Of a stretch of 64,000 nt of DNA, positions 32,359-43,440 are shown one piece after another. The notes under the pieces are model-generated. The model was not told the origin of the DNA. It saw nothing but the letters and a program-made list of their open reading frames with translations, and ran no database searches. The position numbers were made by a program, and so were the translations under genes. The DNA comes from Humulus lupulus. Taxonomy: Eukaryota; Streptophyta; Magnoliopsida; Rosales; Cannabaceae. Position 1 is the stretch's first letter. Every line of letters starts with the position of its first letter. The stretch lies in contig NC_084802.1 in NCBI RefSeq assembly GCF_963169125.1, positions 27,657,107 through 27,721,106 of the forward strand, written 5' to 3'.

Positions 32359-32713
32359 GAGGGCTTATGGGATTAGAGAGGGGCTTCGGCTTCTTCTTTC
32401 GGGACTTTTGGGAAAATTTGGGTCTGAGTATTCTAGAGAGAGAAAGTGCTGGCATTTGAAAGGATTCTTGTATGTTTGCAATTTGTACTGAAGAAACTCA
32501 GTTGGCTCAGTCCATCTGATCTTGAGTACAGATCTATAATCACAACTCTAAGTGGATTAGGCTATTACCGACTGATCGGGGCTTAACCACTATAAAAATC
32601 TTGTGTGTTATTTACTTTTCTTGATTAAACTGTCTGTGTTATTTAAATTCTCTTGAAGGTTTGTCGTATTTGACGTTCTCACATCGTTGGCTAAAAACAC
32701 AGTCAACAGTAGG

Positions 32714-33254
32714 CATCATCTCAAGACAAAGTTAGAGTAGTCTTTTTTTTAGGGAATTGGAATTAGTATGTGTATGTGTATATACTTGTATTTAAGTACA
32801 ATATTAATTATCCACATTAATAATACTTATAGGGGTCTTATGTAAAACATCACTTCAATTTGAGGTTTCAGATCCCTCAAATGGGACAAATGAGCTAATA
32901 CTATAGCCTCAGATGAATTTACTTTAGTAGAACCGGTTTTGTAATCGGATGGTACACTTTTTTTTGTCAGAGAGATATGTAATTTGATCTTCTTCGGCTT
33001 AAACAACAATGTTGTCTTCCCTTTCAAAGCCTTAATCAGATAACTTTGTGTTATATATATATATTTATCGAAGACTTCTCAATGGTTACTACCTATAGGT
33101 GGGTACTAACAATTATGATAATGTGGCAACATAATGACTTAGTATAGCAAGTCACCAACAACTAAATATTTTTTTTCTACAATAATTTCAATTTTTTTTG
33201 CCATAATTAATGTTGTTCTAACCGATGAGAGACACTAGCTATATTTAGAAATTG
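32714..33254. other. Spacer with an unexplained 66-codon minus-strand ORF
   Basis: Between the solo LTR and the Tat 3' LTR. A minus-strand open stretch (33027-32827) encodes KGKTTLLFKPKKIKLHIS and SSEAIVLAHLSHLRDLKP, of ordinary protein-like composition. I do not recognise it. It could be a fragment of a host exon or chance. The rest is AT-rich with no feature seen. Confidence 0.35.
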
Positions 33255-33259
33255 ACATG

Positions 33260-34272
33260 TGTTGACCTGTGAAATTGGTCAACGGTCATATGTACAGTAT
33301 ACGACACCTTTTGAACGAAATAAATGACAAAGTACGATTATCTTAAATAAACACACAGGAATTTTATAGTGGTTCAGCCCTATTCAGATGAACAGTAATA
33401 ACCTAATCTACTTAACTTTTAGTATTGAGCCACTCGACAATTACAAGGACAAACTGGTGAGTTCACTCGTCAGTTTTTCCCAAAATTCCAGAGAAAGAGA
33501 TCGGATCTAGAAAAGAGAGTCCAAAAAAAGTCCATTTACATGAAGCCCTGGGTCCTTTATTTATAGTACTAGGGGTTGATACATGACCAGTCATACTGGG
33601 ATCGTGGTTTGGCACACAATTATTAGGTAGTGGAGATACGTGTCCTCCTCCCCATGATCATGAAATTGTGGGTCTTTTCATTGTTTCTTTAGATCGTGGT
33701 AGACAATGAACGATTGAAACTTCTGGGAAAATGTTAAGTCTCTGTCGGTATATGAGACTTAGGTGCTAGGCCCGACGACTAAAGCTTGGGTGCTGGACAT
33801 GCGACCTTCTGGGTGCTGGACCTGTTGATCCTCTGGGTGCTAGGCTTGTTGATCCTCTGGGTGCTAGGCTTGTTGATCTTAGGGGTGCTAGGCCTACTGA
33901 TCTCAATTTGAACGAGAGTGATTATTTCTCAGTGAAGTGTACTTGGGGGTTTAGGCCGACCACCCCATGAAAGATAGGGTGGGCCGACCACCCATGTGGC
34001 TCTTGGGCCTGCTTAGGCCGACCACCCTAGGGGTTGAGGTCAGGCCAACCACCCTAGAGGTCCTTGTGCACGCTGGGGCCGACCACCCCTAGGGGTAGGG
34101 GTCAGGCCGACCACCCCTAGGGGGTTTAGGCTTGGTCGACTTTCCTAGGTCGTGGACCTATCTGTTTTTCCCGTCGGTCTTTTCTCAATACTTTTTCGTT
34201 TTTCCCTAATTGGTGATGTCACGTGTCTCATTCTCATTCGCCATGTCATCCTTGTATTTTTTAGGGATAACA
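33260..34272 (-). repeat. Tat C 3' LTR
   Basis: The minus strand starts TGTTATCCCT at 34272 and ends GGTCAACA at 33260. A TATA box (plus TATTTATA, 33558-33565) lies in the expected place. It carries two minisatellites. It is clearly related to, but well diverged from, the LTRs at 9159, 31399 and 60104. Confidence 0.87.
33770..34130. repeat. Minisatellites in the Tat C LTR
   Basis: The first array (about 33770-33905) consists of ~27 bp units GGGTGCT(G/A)G(A/G)C(C/T)TGTTGATCCTCT. The second (about 33950-34130) is built on GGCCGACCACCCC(TA)GGGG, about six copies. The GGCCGACCACC unit reappears inside the antisense gene intron near 35398-35600 and downstream near 38547-38605. Confidence 0.87.
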
Positions 34273-34286
34273 TTTTCCCCCCAAGT
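34273..34286 (-). promoter_or_regulatory. Tat C polypurine tract
   Basis: The minus strand reads CTTGGGGGGGAAAA immediately before the LTR start. This shows that the LTR at 33260-34272 is a 3' LTR and that its internal region lies to the right. Confidence 0.88.
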
Positions 34287-34460
34287 TTATTGCAATGTTT
34301 TCAACATTATGATAAACTTGATCCTAGCCCGAGAAACATACCGTAGCAGTACTCAAATAGTCAAGCCCCTCTGGACATTACATAGTAATTTTTTAACTAT
34401 CGATACTTTGCTCGGTACGAATTTTTCAGGGACAATTAGTCATTCCTAAAAATAATTAGG

Positions 34461-34759
34461 TTTTTCAAGGAAATTTGAAATCCAAAAAATATAATATATT
34501 TTTCAAGGAAATTTGAAATCCTAAAAATATAATATATTTTTCAAGGATATTAATTCCTAAAAATAAAAAAATAAATATTTTTCAAGGAATTTTAATTCCT
34601 AAAAGTATAAATATTTTTCAAGGAATTGTAAATCTTAAAAATATAAATATTTTTCAAGGAGTTTTAGATTCCTAAACATATAGATATTTTTCAAGGAATT
34701 TAAATTTTAACCATATTAGATATTTTTCAAGGAAATTTTAATTCCTAAAAATATCTTGT
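34461..34759 (+). repeat. Eight-copy ~37 bp AT-rich array upstream of the antisense gene
   Basis: Units begin TTTTTCAAGG at 34461, 34499, 34537, 34578, 34614, 34650, 34687 and 34723, spacing 36-41 bp. Each has the form TTTTTCAAGGAATTTTAATTCC followed by AAAAATATA. The AGGAATT..AATTCCT core is an inverted repeat. The array ends about 14 bp before the TATA-like box of the + strand gene. No equivalent is seen at the same place in Tat D. Confidence 0.9.
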
Positions 34760-34772
34760 CTGCCTGAGAGGT

Positions 34773-34780
34773 TATAAGTA
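34773..34780 (+). promoter_or_regulatory. TATA-like box of the Tat C antisense gene
   Basis: TATAAGTA lies between the 8-copy array and a CT-rich leader, about 95 bp upstream of a good splice donor (TTTG|GTAAGT at 34868/34869). Placement is inferred from the parallel layout in Tat D. Confidence 0.5.
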
Positions 34781-34799
34781 GATCATCTTCATCATTCCT

Positions 34800-37700
34800 A
34801 CTCCATGCGCCACTTTCAAACAAATCTAAGTTTGAATTCTCCAGTTCCTCATCAAACTCAGATCTTTGGTAAGTACTTTCTTCTAATCCTCATATCATTT
34901 AATTTAAATGTGCTTTGATTCATAAGAAACACTTTGTATTTTTGAGGAATTTTTGTCTGAATCTTCTTGCTCTGTTGTATCCTGATAAAAAATAATTGAC
35001 CTTCTTGAATCAAGATTTCTCTGTAAAATTCCTTAGTCTGGGCGATTTATAGGGATGCAAGACCCTAAGCCGGACACTCAATAGTCCTGGCGATTTCTAG
35101 GTCTCCAAACCTAGTGCCTGCAATTTCCAAGGATAGGCCCAGTTTGGGCCGAGCACCTCCTTAGCATGGGTCGAGTACCTCCTTGGCATGGGCCAAGCAC
35201 TCCCTTATAGCTTCATAGGCCGAGCACTCCCTTTTCTTCCTTAGGTGATTTCCAAGGATAGGCCCGGGTTTGGGCCGAGCACCTCCTTGGCATGGGTCGA
35301 GTACCTCCTTGGCATGGGCCGAGTACCTCCTTAGAGCTTCATAGGTCGAGCACTCCCTTTTCTTCCTTTAGGCAATTTCCGGGGATAGAATTAGGGCTAG
35401 GCCGACCACCTTAGGGGTCCATGGGTTGAGTACCCCTTGCCTTAGGCAATTTTTCAGGGATTCAGGGTGGTCGGCCCAAGCATAAGCCGACCACCTGCGA
35501 TCCTAAAAATATTCTGGAGAATTGAACGGCCCTCAGGCACTTTTCTGAAGCTTACTTCCTTGGGGTAGTCAGCCTATGCTTAGGCTCATTGGGCCGACCC
35601 CCATATACCCCCTATATAGAATCTTGCTCCTGATTTCTTCATTTTTACTTTTTAGTTCATGAACGTGCCCCCAGCCGTTGGCTCCATTATGCTCATTTAG
35701 TAACTTTAATCTTTATTTTTCTGCTATTGCAGATGTTCAACTCCTCTTCATCAGACAAGTCAGTAAGTGAGCGTACTCCCTCGTTCCGATCTATACTTAT
35801 TTAGTGAGGAATATTTCTTAAAGAGGTACTGTCCAATGGTGAGAGTGAAACAGACAACTCGGCAACCCTCTGAAGATGATCCTCAGATTTCCAGGCATAT
35901 CACTTAGGGCTCCTCGCCAAGCTCTTCTCAGATTACTTCTCAGCACAGTACGCCCCGCGGCTCCCAAGCCACACCTCAGCAGAGTCATTCTTCTCAGCGA
36001 GACAGGTCAGGTCAGCGAGAACCATTGCAATACACCTCACACCGAGATACTAGTCAGGTTCCCCATCAATCTTCTTCTCGGCAAGATTATACCGAGGGCT
36101 CACATCGCCATACTACTAGTGTCCTTTTCATAGATTCTGTCCTAAGGTAGTTCACCCTCCTTCCAATAGTAAGACAATCTCGCCAGCTGAGTAGCAGAAG
36201 AAGAGGCGACAAAAGGAGTTCCATTTATCAGATTCTGGGGCCACCTTCGCTAGTGAGATCATATGGAAACTGGTTAAGAAGCCTCGCCCTGCTGATTATG
36301 AGGTTGTTTGGTTAAAGGGGCGGCCTCTGACATGACTGAGGAGAAGGTAAGAACTTGAGGAAGACCTTTGACCTCTCTGGCGTGTCCATCACTATCCCTG
36401 GTCCAGATGATAGAGCTGAGGACCCCCCTCCAGGTATGTGTGCTTGGACACGTTCTGCCATTAGGTCTGGGGCCCTACTTCCTCTTCATCCGTACTTCCG
36501 AAGTATAGCAGACTATTTTGGTCCTAATGCGATCTTGGCCTTGTCTGCATTGTACATCATATATCACTGCGGAAAATGGGTTGCCGCAGTGCCTCATGAG
36601 ATGAGATCCACTATCTATTTGACCTGAAGACAAATCCTTCTCAGCGCAACTCGGAATATTTCCATTTCCACCATTATATGAGCGAGGGTACCAACACCTT
36701 TTTGGAAGAGATCACTGGAAATAGCAAGGCATTTAGATATGCCGATAATTATTTCTTTACCAAGGACGCAGAGGCCAACTACTCCAAGTTTAAGCACGTT
36801 GGGCCTTTTTATAGATCACTCCCGACACAGGCTATGAAAGTTAGGGCTAAGGCACTGATTTCCATGACTCTTGAGGAGAAGAATGTCAAAACCCTTGTTA
36901 CTCCGGAGAATCTTAGGAAGGTGGGGCTGTTTCCTCCTACCATATCAGACGTTCCAGATGACGATGGTTCCGAGCCCGTGATAGCCATAGACTTCCCGGG
37001 ACCCATTCATGTCGAGGAGGTACCCTGTTCGCCAGTACTAGCCGGACATGAGGGTGATGAGGAAGGTGCATCTGCTGTGTACTCATCGCTTGCTTCGGAC
37101 GACTTTGATGAGGCTGCGTTCGAACTCGAATCACATTCAGAAGGTTTGACACTTTATCAATTTTATTTTTAGTTCATCGGTACTTAATATCCTTCTAACA
37201 TTTGCTCTTCTTTTGTAGGCTTAGACATGTTTGGTTTTGTCCATACCCAGTAGAGGTCGACTCCCACCGAGGCCAGTTCTTCTATTCGAGCGGCAAAAAG
37301 GGCCAAGGTTGAGGCTGAGTCGGTCATGGAGGTTCCTCTTGAGGTGTCTCCTCCGACTCCTTTGGCGTCTAGCCCTGTTGCAGAGGTAGAGCCATCTTTT
37401 TCTACATCAGTTCTTCCCATTTTCAATGAGGCGGGTGTTTCTTATTCTGCGCCTGCTCCTTTATCTGAGCCACATCAGTCTGCTATACGGAACTTAAGCG
37501 CCCTCATGGACCAAGCATCGCATCTGGAGCAATCAATAACAACCTTTAATGGGAACAAGAATGAGGACCTGAACACCATTCTCACGAAGTCACTCTTAGA
37601 CATTCAGAGTGCGAGTCATTTACGGTTCCCTTCTTGTCTATTTAGCTTGTGTTCTGACGTTTATCTAACACTTGTATGTTTTTTGCAGGCATTGATGCTG

Positions 37701-38233
37701 GTCTCTCATGTCCGTGATAGGTCTGTAGAGTGTACTTCTACGCTCTCCAACCTTCGTTTTGAGCTTAAAGCTATCCGCCAAGAGGTACCGGACCTTAGGC
37801 GTGTTCTTGGATCTAGGGATGCTGACATGCCTCAAAGGATGAAGAGATCAACACTCTCTGCAGTACCGTGGAGCTCAAACAGAAGGAAGTGACCGAGTTG
37901 ACTCTCAGGATAACCCAGATGGAGGGGGAACTTGCCGATCAGCTCCAACAGTCTGAAGCTGAAAAAGAGAAGCTTATTGCCGACATGGACCAACTGCGGA
38001 AGGATTCTTTTGTCGAGAAGGAGCAAGAGGTCAAAACTGCTTGGGACAAGGCTCGAGAGGAGTATTCAGAGACAACCTTCTCTTGCCTTTACTTAATTTG
38101 GAAGTCCAACAAATATCTGTACTTGGATTTCCTTCCCGAGAAGACACGAGCGAAGGAGCTTAGGAAGTGTCTGGCTCGTGAGGCTGTCAAGGCTCAGGGT
38201 AGTCTTTCAGATGATACTCCTCACCCTAGTTAG
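34800..38233 (+). pseudogene. Tat C antisense multi-exon gene, transposase_28-like domain plus coiled coil
   Basis: Non-coding exon 1 (about 34800-34868), then intron 1 to 35732; the ATG at 35733 follows the acceptor TTGCAG. The N-terminus is Ser/Gln-rich. The domain at about 36355-36950 has CAWTRSAIRSGALLPLHPYF, FRSIADYFG and LPTQAMKVRAKAL, resembling the Pfam Transposase_28 'putative gypsy type transposon' family. It is frameshifted by a 5 bp tandem duplication at 36598-36607. An acidic linker follows, then a likely intron (37144-37218) whose removal keeps the frame (GAA G|GC). Another candidate intron ends at 37688, with a less certain donor. The C-terminus (37690-38090) is a strong heptad coiled coil (TELTLRITQMEGELADQLQQ). 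The stop is at 38231-38233. It is antisense to gag-pol and convergent with pol. Function unknown; broken by stops and frameshifts. Confidence 0.8.
34869..35732 (+). other. Intron 1 of the Tat C antisense gene, with internal repeats
   Basis: The donor is GTAAGTAC at 34869 and the acceptor CTATTGCAG ends at 35732; length 864 bp. It contains a tandem array (about 35110-35480) of GGGCCGAGCACCTCCTTGGCAT and variants, and the GGCCGACCACC motif near 35398-35600. It corresponds in position to the repeat-filled intron of Tat D (61612-62923). Confidence 0.72.
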
Positions 38234-38239
38234 TCTTCT

Positions 38240-39085
38240 TGGTCCTTTATTCTGTCTTTCCTCTCATGCCATTGGTGGGGCACCTTGTACTTGACCGTTT
38301 TTACATATGACATTTTATGCCTTATATGCTTTTTGTTATGAGTACTCAGTGTATTGACTGAATTTATTTTATTTCCAATGCTTATTAGTATATCAACTCA
38401 TAACCCTCATTGGTTCAGGAATCAATATACTCTGAACACATGTATTTTACGTGCCATACTAACCTCACTCCTTTACGTTTTTCATGCTAACAACCATGGT
38501 AATGTGAGTAGTATGATACTTCACCAAGTACCACGAACAAAACGGTCAGGTCGACCACCCCATGGGTGATAGACCGACCACCCTATATGGTTGATGGACT
38601 AGCCGACCACCCCATAAGGGACATGGTTGGGAATCTCCCTACCAATGCCTTTTTTTTTCTTTTTTCTTTTTTTTGCACTTACAGAACATATGTTGAACAA
38701 ATGTCCTAGAAAAACTTGAGCTTGCTTAGAACTTAAGGTCACGCCCTCATTGCTCGTGTATACCCTGATAGGTATGTACTATTTTCCCCCCAAGTGATCA
38801 TGGGTTTAAAAGCCTTGGTCACTTGCTACTTGACCATGCCTTGCTTCGAGCATTAGACACATAGTACTATCTTTTTCACCCAATGATGCAAGCAACAAAT
38901 GCTTGTTCCTCATTGGTAGTCGGGTGATGGTTTCATACTCAGTAGTAATGATACCTATACACAGATGCAGATTGTGTAGCAAGTGTCGATCACGATCTAC
39001 GTAATCTCTCGTGTACTCGTTATAATGATTGTAGACAAAAATGTCTAAATGGGCTAATCGAGCCTGTAACGAGTCTTAGATCAAA
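38240..39085. other. Region downstream of the antisense gene
   Basis: About 850 bp with no supported gene. It contains three GACCGACCACCC-type units at about 38547-38605, matching the LTR array of the same element, and a poly(T)/TTTTTCTTTT tract near 38650-38675. Transcription termination of the + strand gene is expected here, but no clear signal can be assigned. Confidence 0.5.
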
Positions 39086-39089
39086 TTAT

Positions 39090-39619
39090 TGATCAGTCCC
39101 TCAAGGACCAGGTTCGATTGTGATCTGATAATAGTGATTGATTCTCGGACCATTCTCTTTTTTTTTGATCGTATAGCCCGATAGGTTCTTCAAGAACCGG
39201 GATCGAACGTGATCAAATAAGTTGGTGATAAGGTCCTCAGACCAGTCTCTCATTTGGATCTTATGGGTCGATAGGCTCCTCAAGAACCAAGATCGAACAT
39301 GATCCATTAGTTTGGTGACAAGGTCCTAGGACCTGTCTTTAGTGTTGATCATGTGGGTCGATAGGTTCCTCAAGAACCAGGATCGAGCATGATCAAATAA
39401 TTGGCGACAAGGTCCCCGGACAGTCTCTTGTTTGGATAGGCTCCTCAAGAACCAAGATCGAATATGATCCATAAATTTGGCGACAAGGTCCTAGGACCTG
39501 TCTTTTTTGTTGAACGTGTGGGTCGATAGGTTCCTCAAGAACCAGGATCGAACATGATCAAATAATTGGCGACAAGGTCCTCGGACCAGTCTCTTGTTTG
39601 GATCGTATGAGTCGATAGA
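39090..39619. repeat. ~65-99 bp tandem array split by a solo LTR (continues 42031-42170)
   Basis: Units carry TCCTCAAGAACCAGGATCGA, AACATGATC, GGCGACAAGGTCCTCGGACC and GTGGGTCGATAGG. Copies begin near 39100, 39187, 39270, 39363, 39428 and 39527, then near 42033 and 42118 beyond the inserted LTR. The array lies between the antisense gene and the end of pol. Confidence 0.88.
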
Positions 39620-39624
39620 CCCCT

Positions 39625-42030
39625 TGTAACGCCTTGGATAACCAAGACCGTTACACTGTGTGTTTGAAATAGTGCAAGACTTGCTAATCAAGTCATTTAG
39701 TTGGAACTGTGTATCTAATGACACAGAAGATTAGGTTAAAAAGAATTATGATTTATAAACGGTTAAACTTTACTAAAACGGATGTTTGTTACATGGGATC
39801 CCACATTAGGGTTTAAATAACGTAAATACAAAACTCTTAATTACAAATAAATGACCAAGCCACTCTAATGGAAAAATATACATTTTAGGTTCACGTTCCT
39901 ATACAAATCCTTAACTGTGGTGGCCGAGCAGCTGACAATGTACACCTTGCCCCCAGAGCTCTCCAACCCATGGCCAACTTGCCTTACCTGCACCATGTAG
40001 CACCCATGAGCCGAAGCCCAGCAAGAAAACATAATATCATGTCATAACAGTATTAGCAGCTAAACAGTTCACAGAGTATAATCCAATAACCACGAAGCAT
40101 TACTCAATTCTTTCAAGCCATTAAGTCCATTCAAAACAACACACTGGTCAATAACCAATAATCCAGCTCCAGATACTCATTAAGTCATAGCCAATATTCT
40201 ACAACAGATATCCAGCACATACATTCAGATTCAAGACACAATCAATCACATAATACACTCATACCACATAATATCCAGGGCCGACGACTTAGGCCGCACC
40301 CTCTATTTAACCCACTAACTCCGGCCCGCTTAAACCTAGCTCAGTGCATATTAAGCTGTCCTTGAATACTAGTATCCGAGCCGCGCCCTGTGCGCAAGTG
40401 TTGATTTCGGCACCCTTAGGCCGTTATCACATGTCCCCGTGGCATAATACCGCCTTATGACATTCATACCATTATAGGGAACGCTTAGTCCCAACATATT
40501 CACATGGTGTATCACAATCACATAACAATACATTCAAATATAGGGAACACTTAGTCTCGTCCTATCCACATACACAGGTGCAGTTTTCTTACCTTAAGTC
40601 CAAATGCTTTAATTAGAGAGGACGACCCCCAAGCACGATCCATTCCCGAGCCCTAGCTTATCACCTAGTCACAACCAAGATAATGAATTCCATTACTACT
40701 CGGATATAGGTTTCTGGTTATAAAACTAACTCCCGGGCAACCGAATTCCACCAAGCACGGTGGTGAAACCAATCCCGAGCACACTAGACTACCTTCCCGT
40801 GCTTAAAACCCTCAAAAACTCACGTGTGCAACCAAGGGCTGCAGCCCTTGAAGCTTAGCTGCGACCCTTCTCCAAAACAGAGCCAACACCACACCTAAAG
40901 GGGACACGCACCGCAGCCCTTGCTTTGGGCGCCGCGGCGCTTGCCTTTGGCCGAGCCTTCTTGGCTCCCTTGTAAGCTAGGGCCGCAACGCTCTAGAACA
41001 GAGCCGCGACCCTTCCCATCGAACACAGAATTTCCACCATTTTCAACCTCCAAACCTTAACCAAAACCATCCCAAAGCTCCCTATTTCCATATCAATCAT
41101 TCCCAATACTTTTAAGACAACTTTAACATCATAATTCAACAGGAAACCCAATCTAAAAATCATTGCAATCCATGTTTCAATCTCTGAAACTCAAGAACAT
41201 CAAACACCATAACCAACCATTCAAAACTCAGATTTAAACTTCTAAATCATAAATTAAAGTTTACCTTTTCAGCTGAACCCCTTTTCTAAGCAGAATCCCA
41301 GCTAGTTCCCAAGTTTCTAGCTTTAATTCCACCTTAAACATCAAAATTACAATTATCTTACTACTCAGAAAACTCAGAGTTTCTAACCTCAAAAACACAG
41401 TTTGATTCTTACCTTGGCTTTGATTAAATGTTCCTTGGATAATCCTTGAGCTAAGCTTTTAAATCCCCACTGAAATCCTCTGAAATCCCAGCCTAAATCC
41501 TCCAAATTTCCTATGTTTTCCTTGTGTTTTTCTTAGTTTTCTTGAGAGAGAGGAGGGAGAGAAAATAAGAGTTGGTAAAATTCCCCAACATTCCCACCTA
41601 GACTTCCTAACCTCAAATACATCTCCATATATTTATTTTCATAACCCGATAGTTTAAATAATTACCCGATACCTATAATATCCCTGACTTATCCAAAGTC
41701 AACTATTAAGCCCCGTTGTGACTTTCCCCGCTACCTGCTCCCTAGGATCGCCTCGTGCCGCTAATTACAAACACACACACCTATGCACGCACATATATTT
41801 ATCCATCTATCCACATAATAATGTGGTCTCAACAATTATCACACACATTCACATTTATGCCCTAACGGGTCAAGATTACCAGTATGCCTTACTAGCCAAA
41901 CAGGGCCCGCATACTTATTCAATACCCATATTCACTCTTTCTTGCCATTAATTCTCTTAACCTCCAATTATTCCCTCCCAGCACACTAATCAAGGCCCTT
42001 AAGCCTTATTAGAAATCTTGGGTCGTTACA
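39625..42030 (-). mobile_element. Solo LTR of Tekay-like type, TSD CCCCT
   Basis: It starts TGTAACGCC and ends GGTCGTTACA, with CCCCT on both sides (39620-39624 and 42031-42035). At 2,406 bp it has no coding region. It shares the GAGCC(G/A)AAGCCCAGCAAG motif (near 40007-40030) and overall plan with the LTRs of the Tekay element at 46754-56289 in the same orientation, hence the minus-strand call. It contains a GC-rich block near 40850-41010 (GGCGCCGCGGCGC). It inserted into the tandem array of Tat C. Confidence 0.9.
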
Positions 42031-42309
42031 CCCCTCAAGAACCAAGATTGAACATGATCCATAAATTTGGCGACAAGGTCCTAGGACCAGTCTCTCTTTT
42101 GGATTATATGGGTCAATAGGTCCCTTAGGGACCGGAATTGAACATGATCTGATGGGGTTGACAGGTATACAGGACAAGTCCTTCGTTGAACGAAATTTAA
42201 AGAACTAAGAGAAACTTTAGAAATTAAATTCATTCACTGAAGCACAATGGGTGTTACATAGATAATTTGTAAATAATACATTTGCAAATTAAAACTTGTA
42301 TTGCTACTG

Positions 42310-43440
42310 AGCAACTTCATTGATAGTATCGGCAGAGGTGTTCACCATTCTATTAGTTTCTGATTAGTTCACCATTCATTTGAGCTGTCTTGTACATCCC
42401 TAGTGGTATCACCTCCTCCACAAGGTATGGCCTTTCCCAGTTAGGTCCTAGTACCCCTGCCGTAGTGTCCTTAGTGTTTAAGAATACCCTCCTGAGTACT
42501 AAGTCCCCAACCTATAATTTTTTTATCTTGCACTCTGGAGTTGAAGTATCTGGCCACTTTTTGTTGATGTGCTACTATTCTGAGACTTGCCTTTTCTCGT
42601 CTTTCTTTGATTACATTGAGTGACTCTTCTATTAGTTGATGGTTCCTCCCCTGATCGTATGTCTTTCGTCTATGCGATGGGGGAGTGAGTTCAACTGGCA
42701 ACATGGCTTCATACCCAAGCGCCAAATAGAATGGAATATGCCCTGTCATTGTTCCCGCCGTCATTCGATGTGACCATAGGACCTGTGGAAGTAATTCTGG
42801 CCAGGATCCTTTGGCTTGTTTAAGGCATTTCTTCATAGTGTCTTTAATAGTCTTGTTCACTACTTCTACTTGGCCATTATCTTCAGGGTGTACTACCGAG
42901 GAAAAGCTCTTTGTGATTTCGTGCCTCGTACAAATTTGGTGAACATATCACTGTCGAATTGAGTCCCATTATCCGAGACTATCTTCTTTGGTAGGCCAAA
43001 TCGACATGTGATATTCTTCACCACAAAGTCTTAGACTTTCTTTGAGGTTATGGTGGCGAGCGATTCTGCTTCAGTCCATTTGGTGAAATAGTCCACAGCT
43101 ACAACAGCAAACTGGACTCCTCCCCTCCCTGTGGGTAGCTTTCCGATTAGGTCGATCCCCCATACAACAAAGGGTCAAGGGCTCTGCATATGTGTTAATT
43201 CATTAGGTGTCGCTCGGGGTATCTTGGAGAACATCTGGCACTTGTGGCATCTTCTGACATACTCCATCGAGTATTCATTCATCGTCGCCCAAAAGTACCC
43301 TTGTCTTAGGATTTTCTTTGATAGGCTCTGCCCCCTAGCGTGATCTCCACAAAAACCCTCGTGTACCTCGATCATTAACGACTTTGACTGCTCGGGTGTA
43401 ACGCACCTTAGCAGTGGTAGGGAGTACCCTCATCAGTACA
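42310..43440 (-). pseudogene. Tat C integrase
   Basis: The HHCC zinc domain is at 43375-43175 (EVHEGFCGDHARG, RRCHKCQMFS), all four ligands present. The core shows GIDLIG, AVDYFTKWTEAE and VSDNGTQFDSDMFTKF (about 42960). The glutamate block QVEVVNKTIKDTMKK continues into the open stretch 42860-42471 with GSWPELLPQVLWSHR and FYLALGYEAMLPVE. Catalytic D, D and E are visible, but stops separate the pieces. Pol appears to end near 42310. Integrase would insert cDNA into the host genome. Confidence 0.85.

Larger units (their letters stand above)
31399..32708 (+). mobile_element. Solo LTR of the Tat superfamily, TSD GTAGG
   Basis: It starts TGTTATCCCC and ends ACAGTCAACA, with GTAGG at both sides (31394-31398 and 32709-32713). 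No internal region is present, so it is the product of recombination between two LTRs. It contains two minisatellites (31570-31935, 31998-32070), a TATA box in a hairpin (32342-32370), and the conserved TCAGTTGGCTCAG..CATCTGATCTTGAG segment. It is closer to the 60104-61196 LTR than to 33260-34272. Confidence 0.93.
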
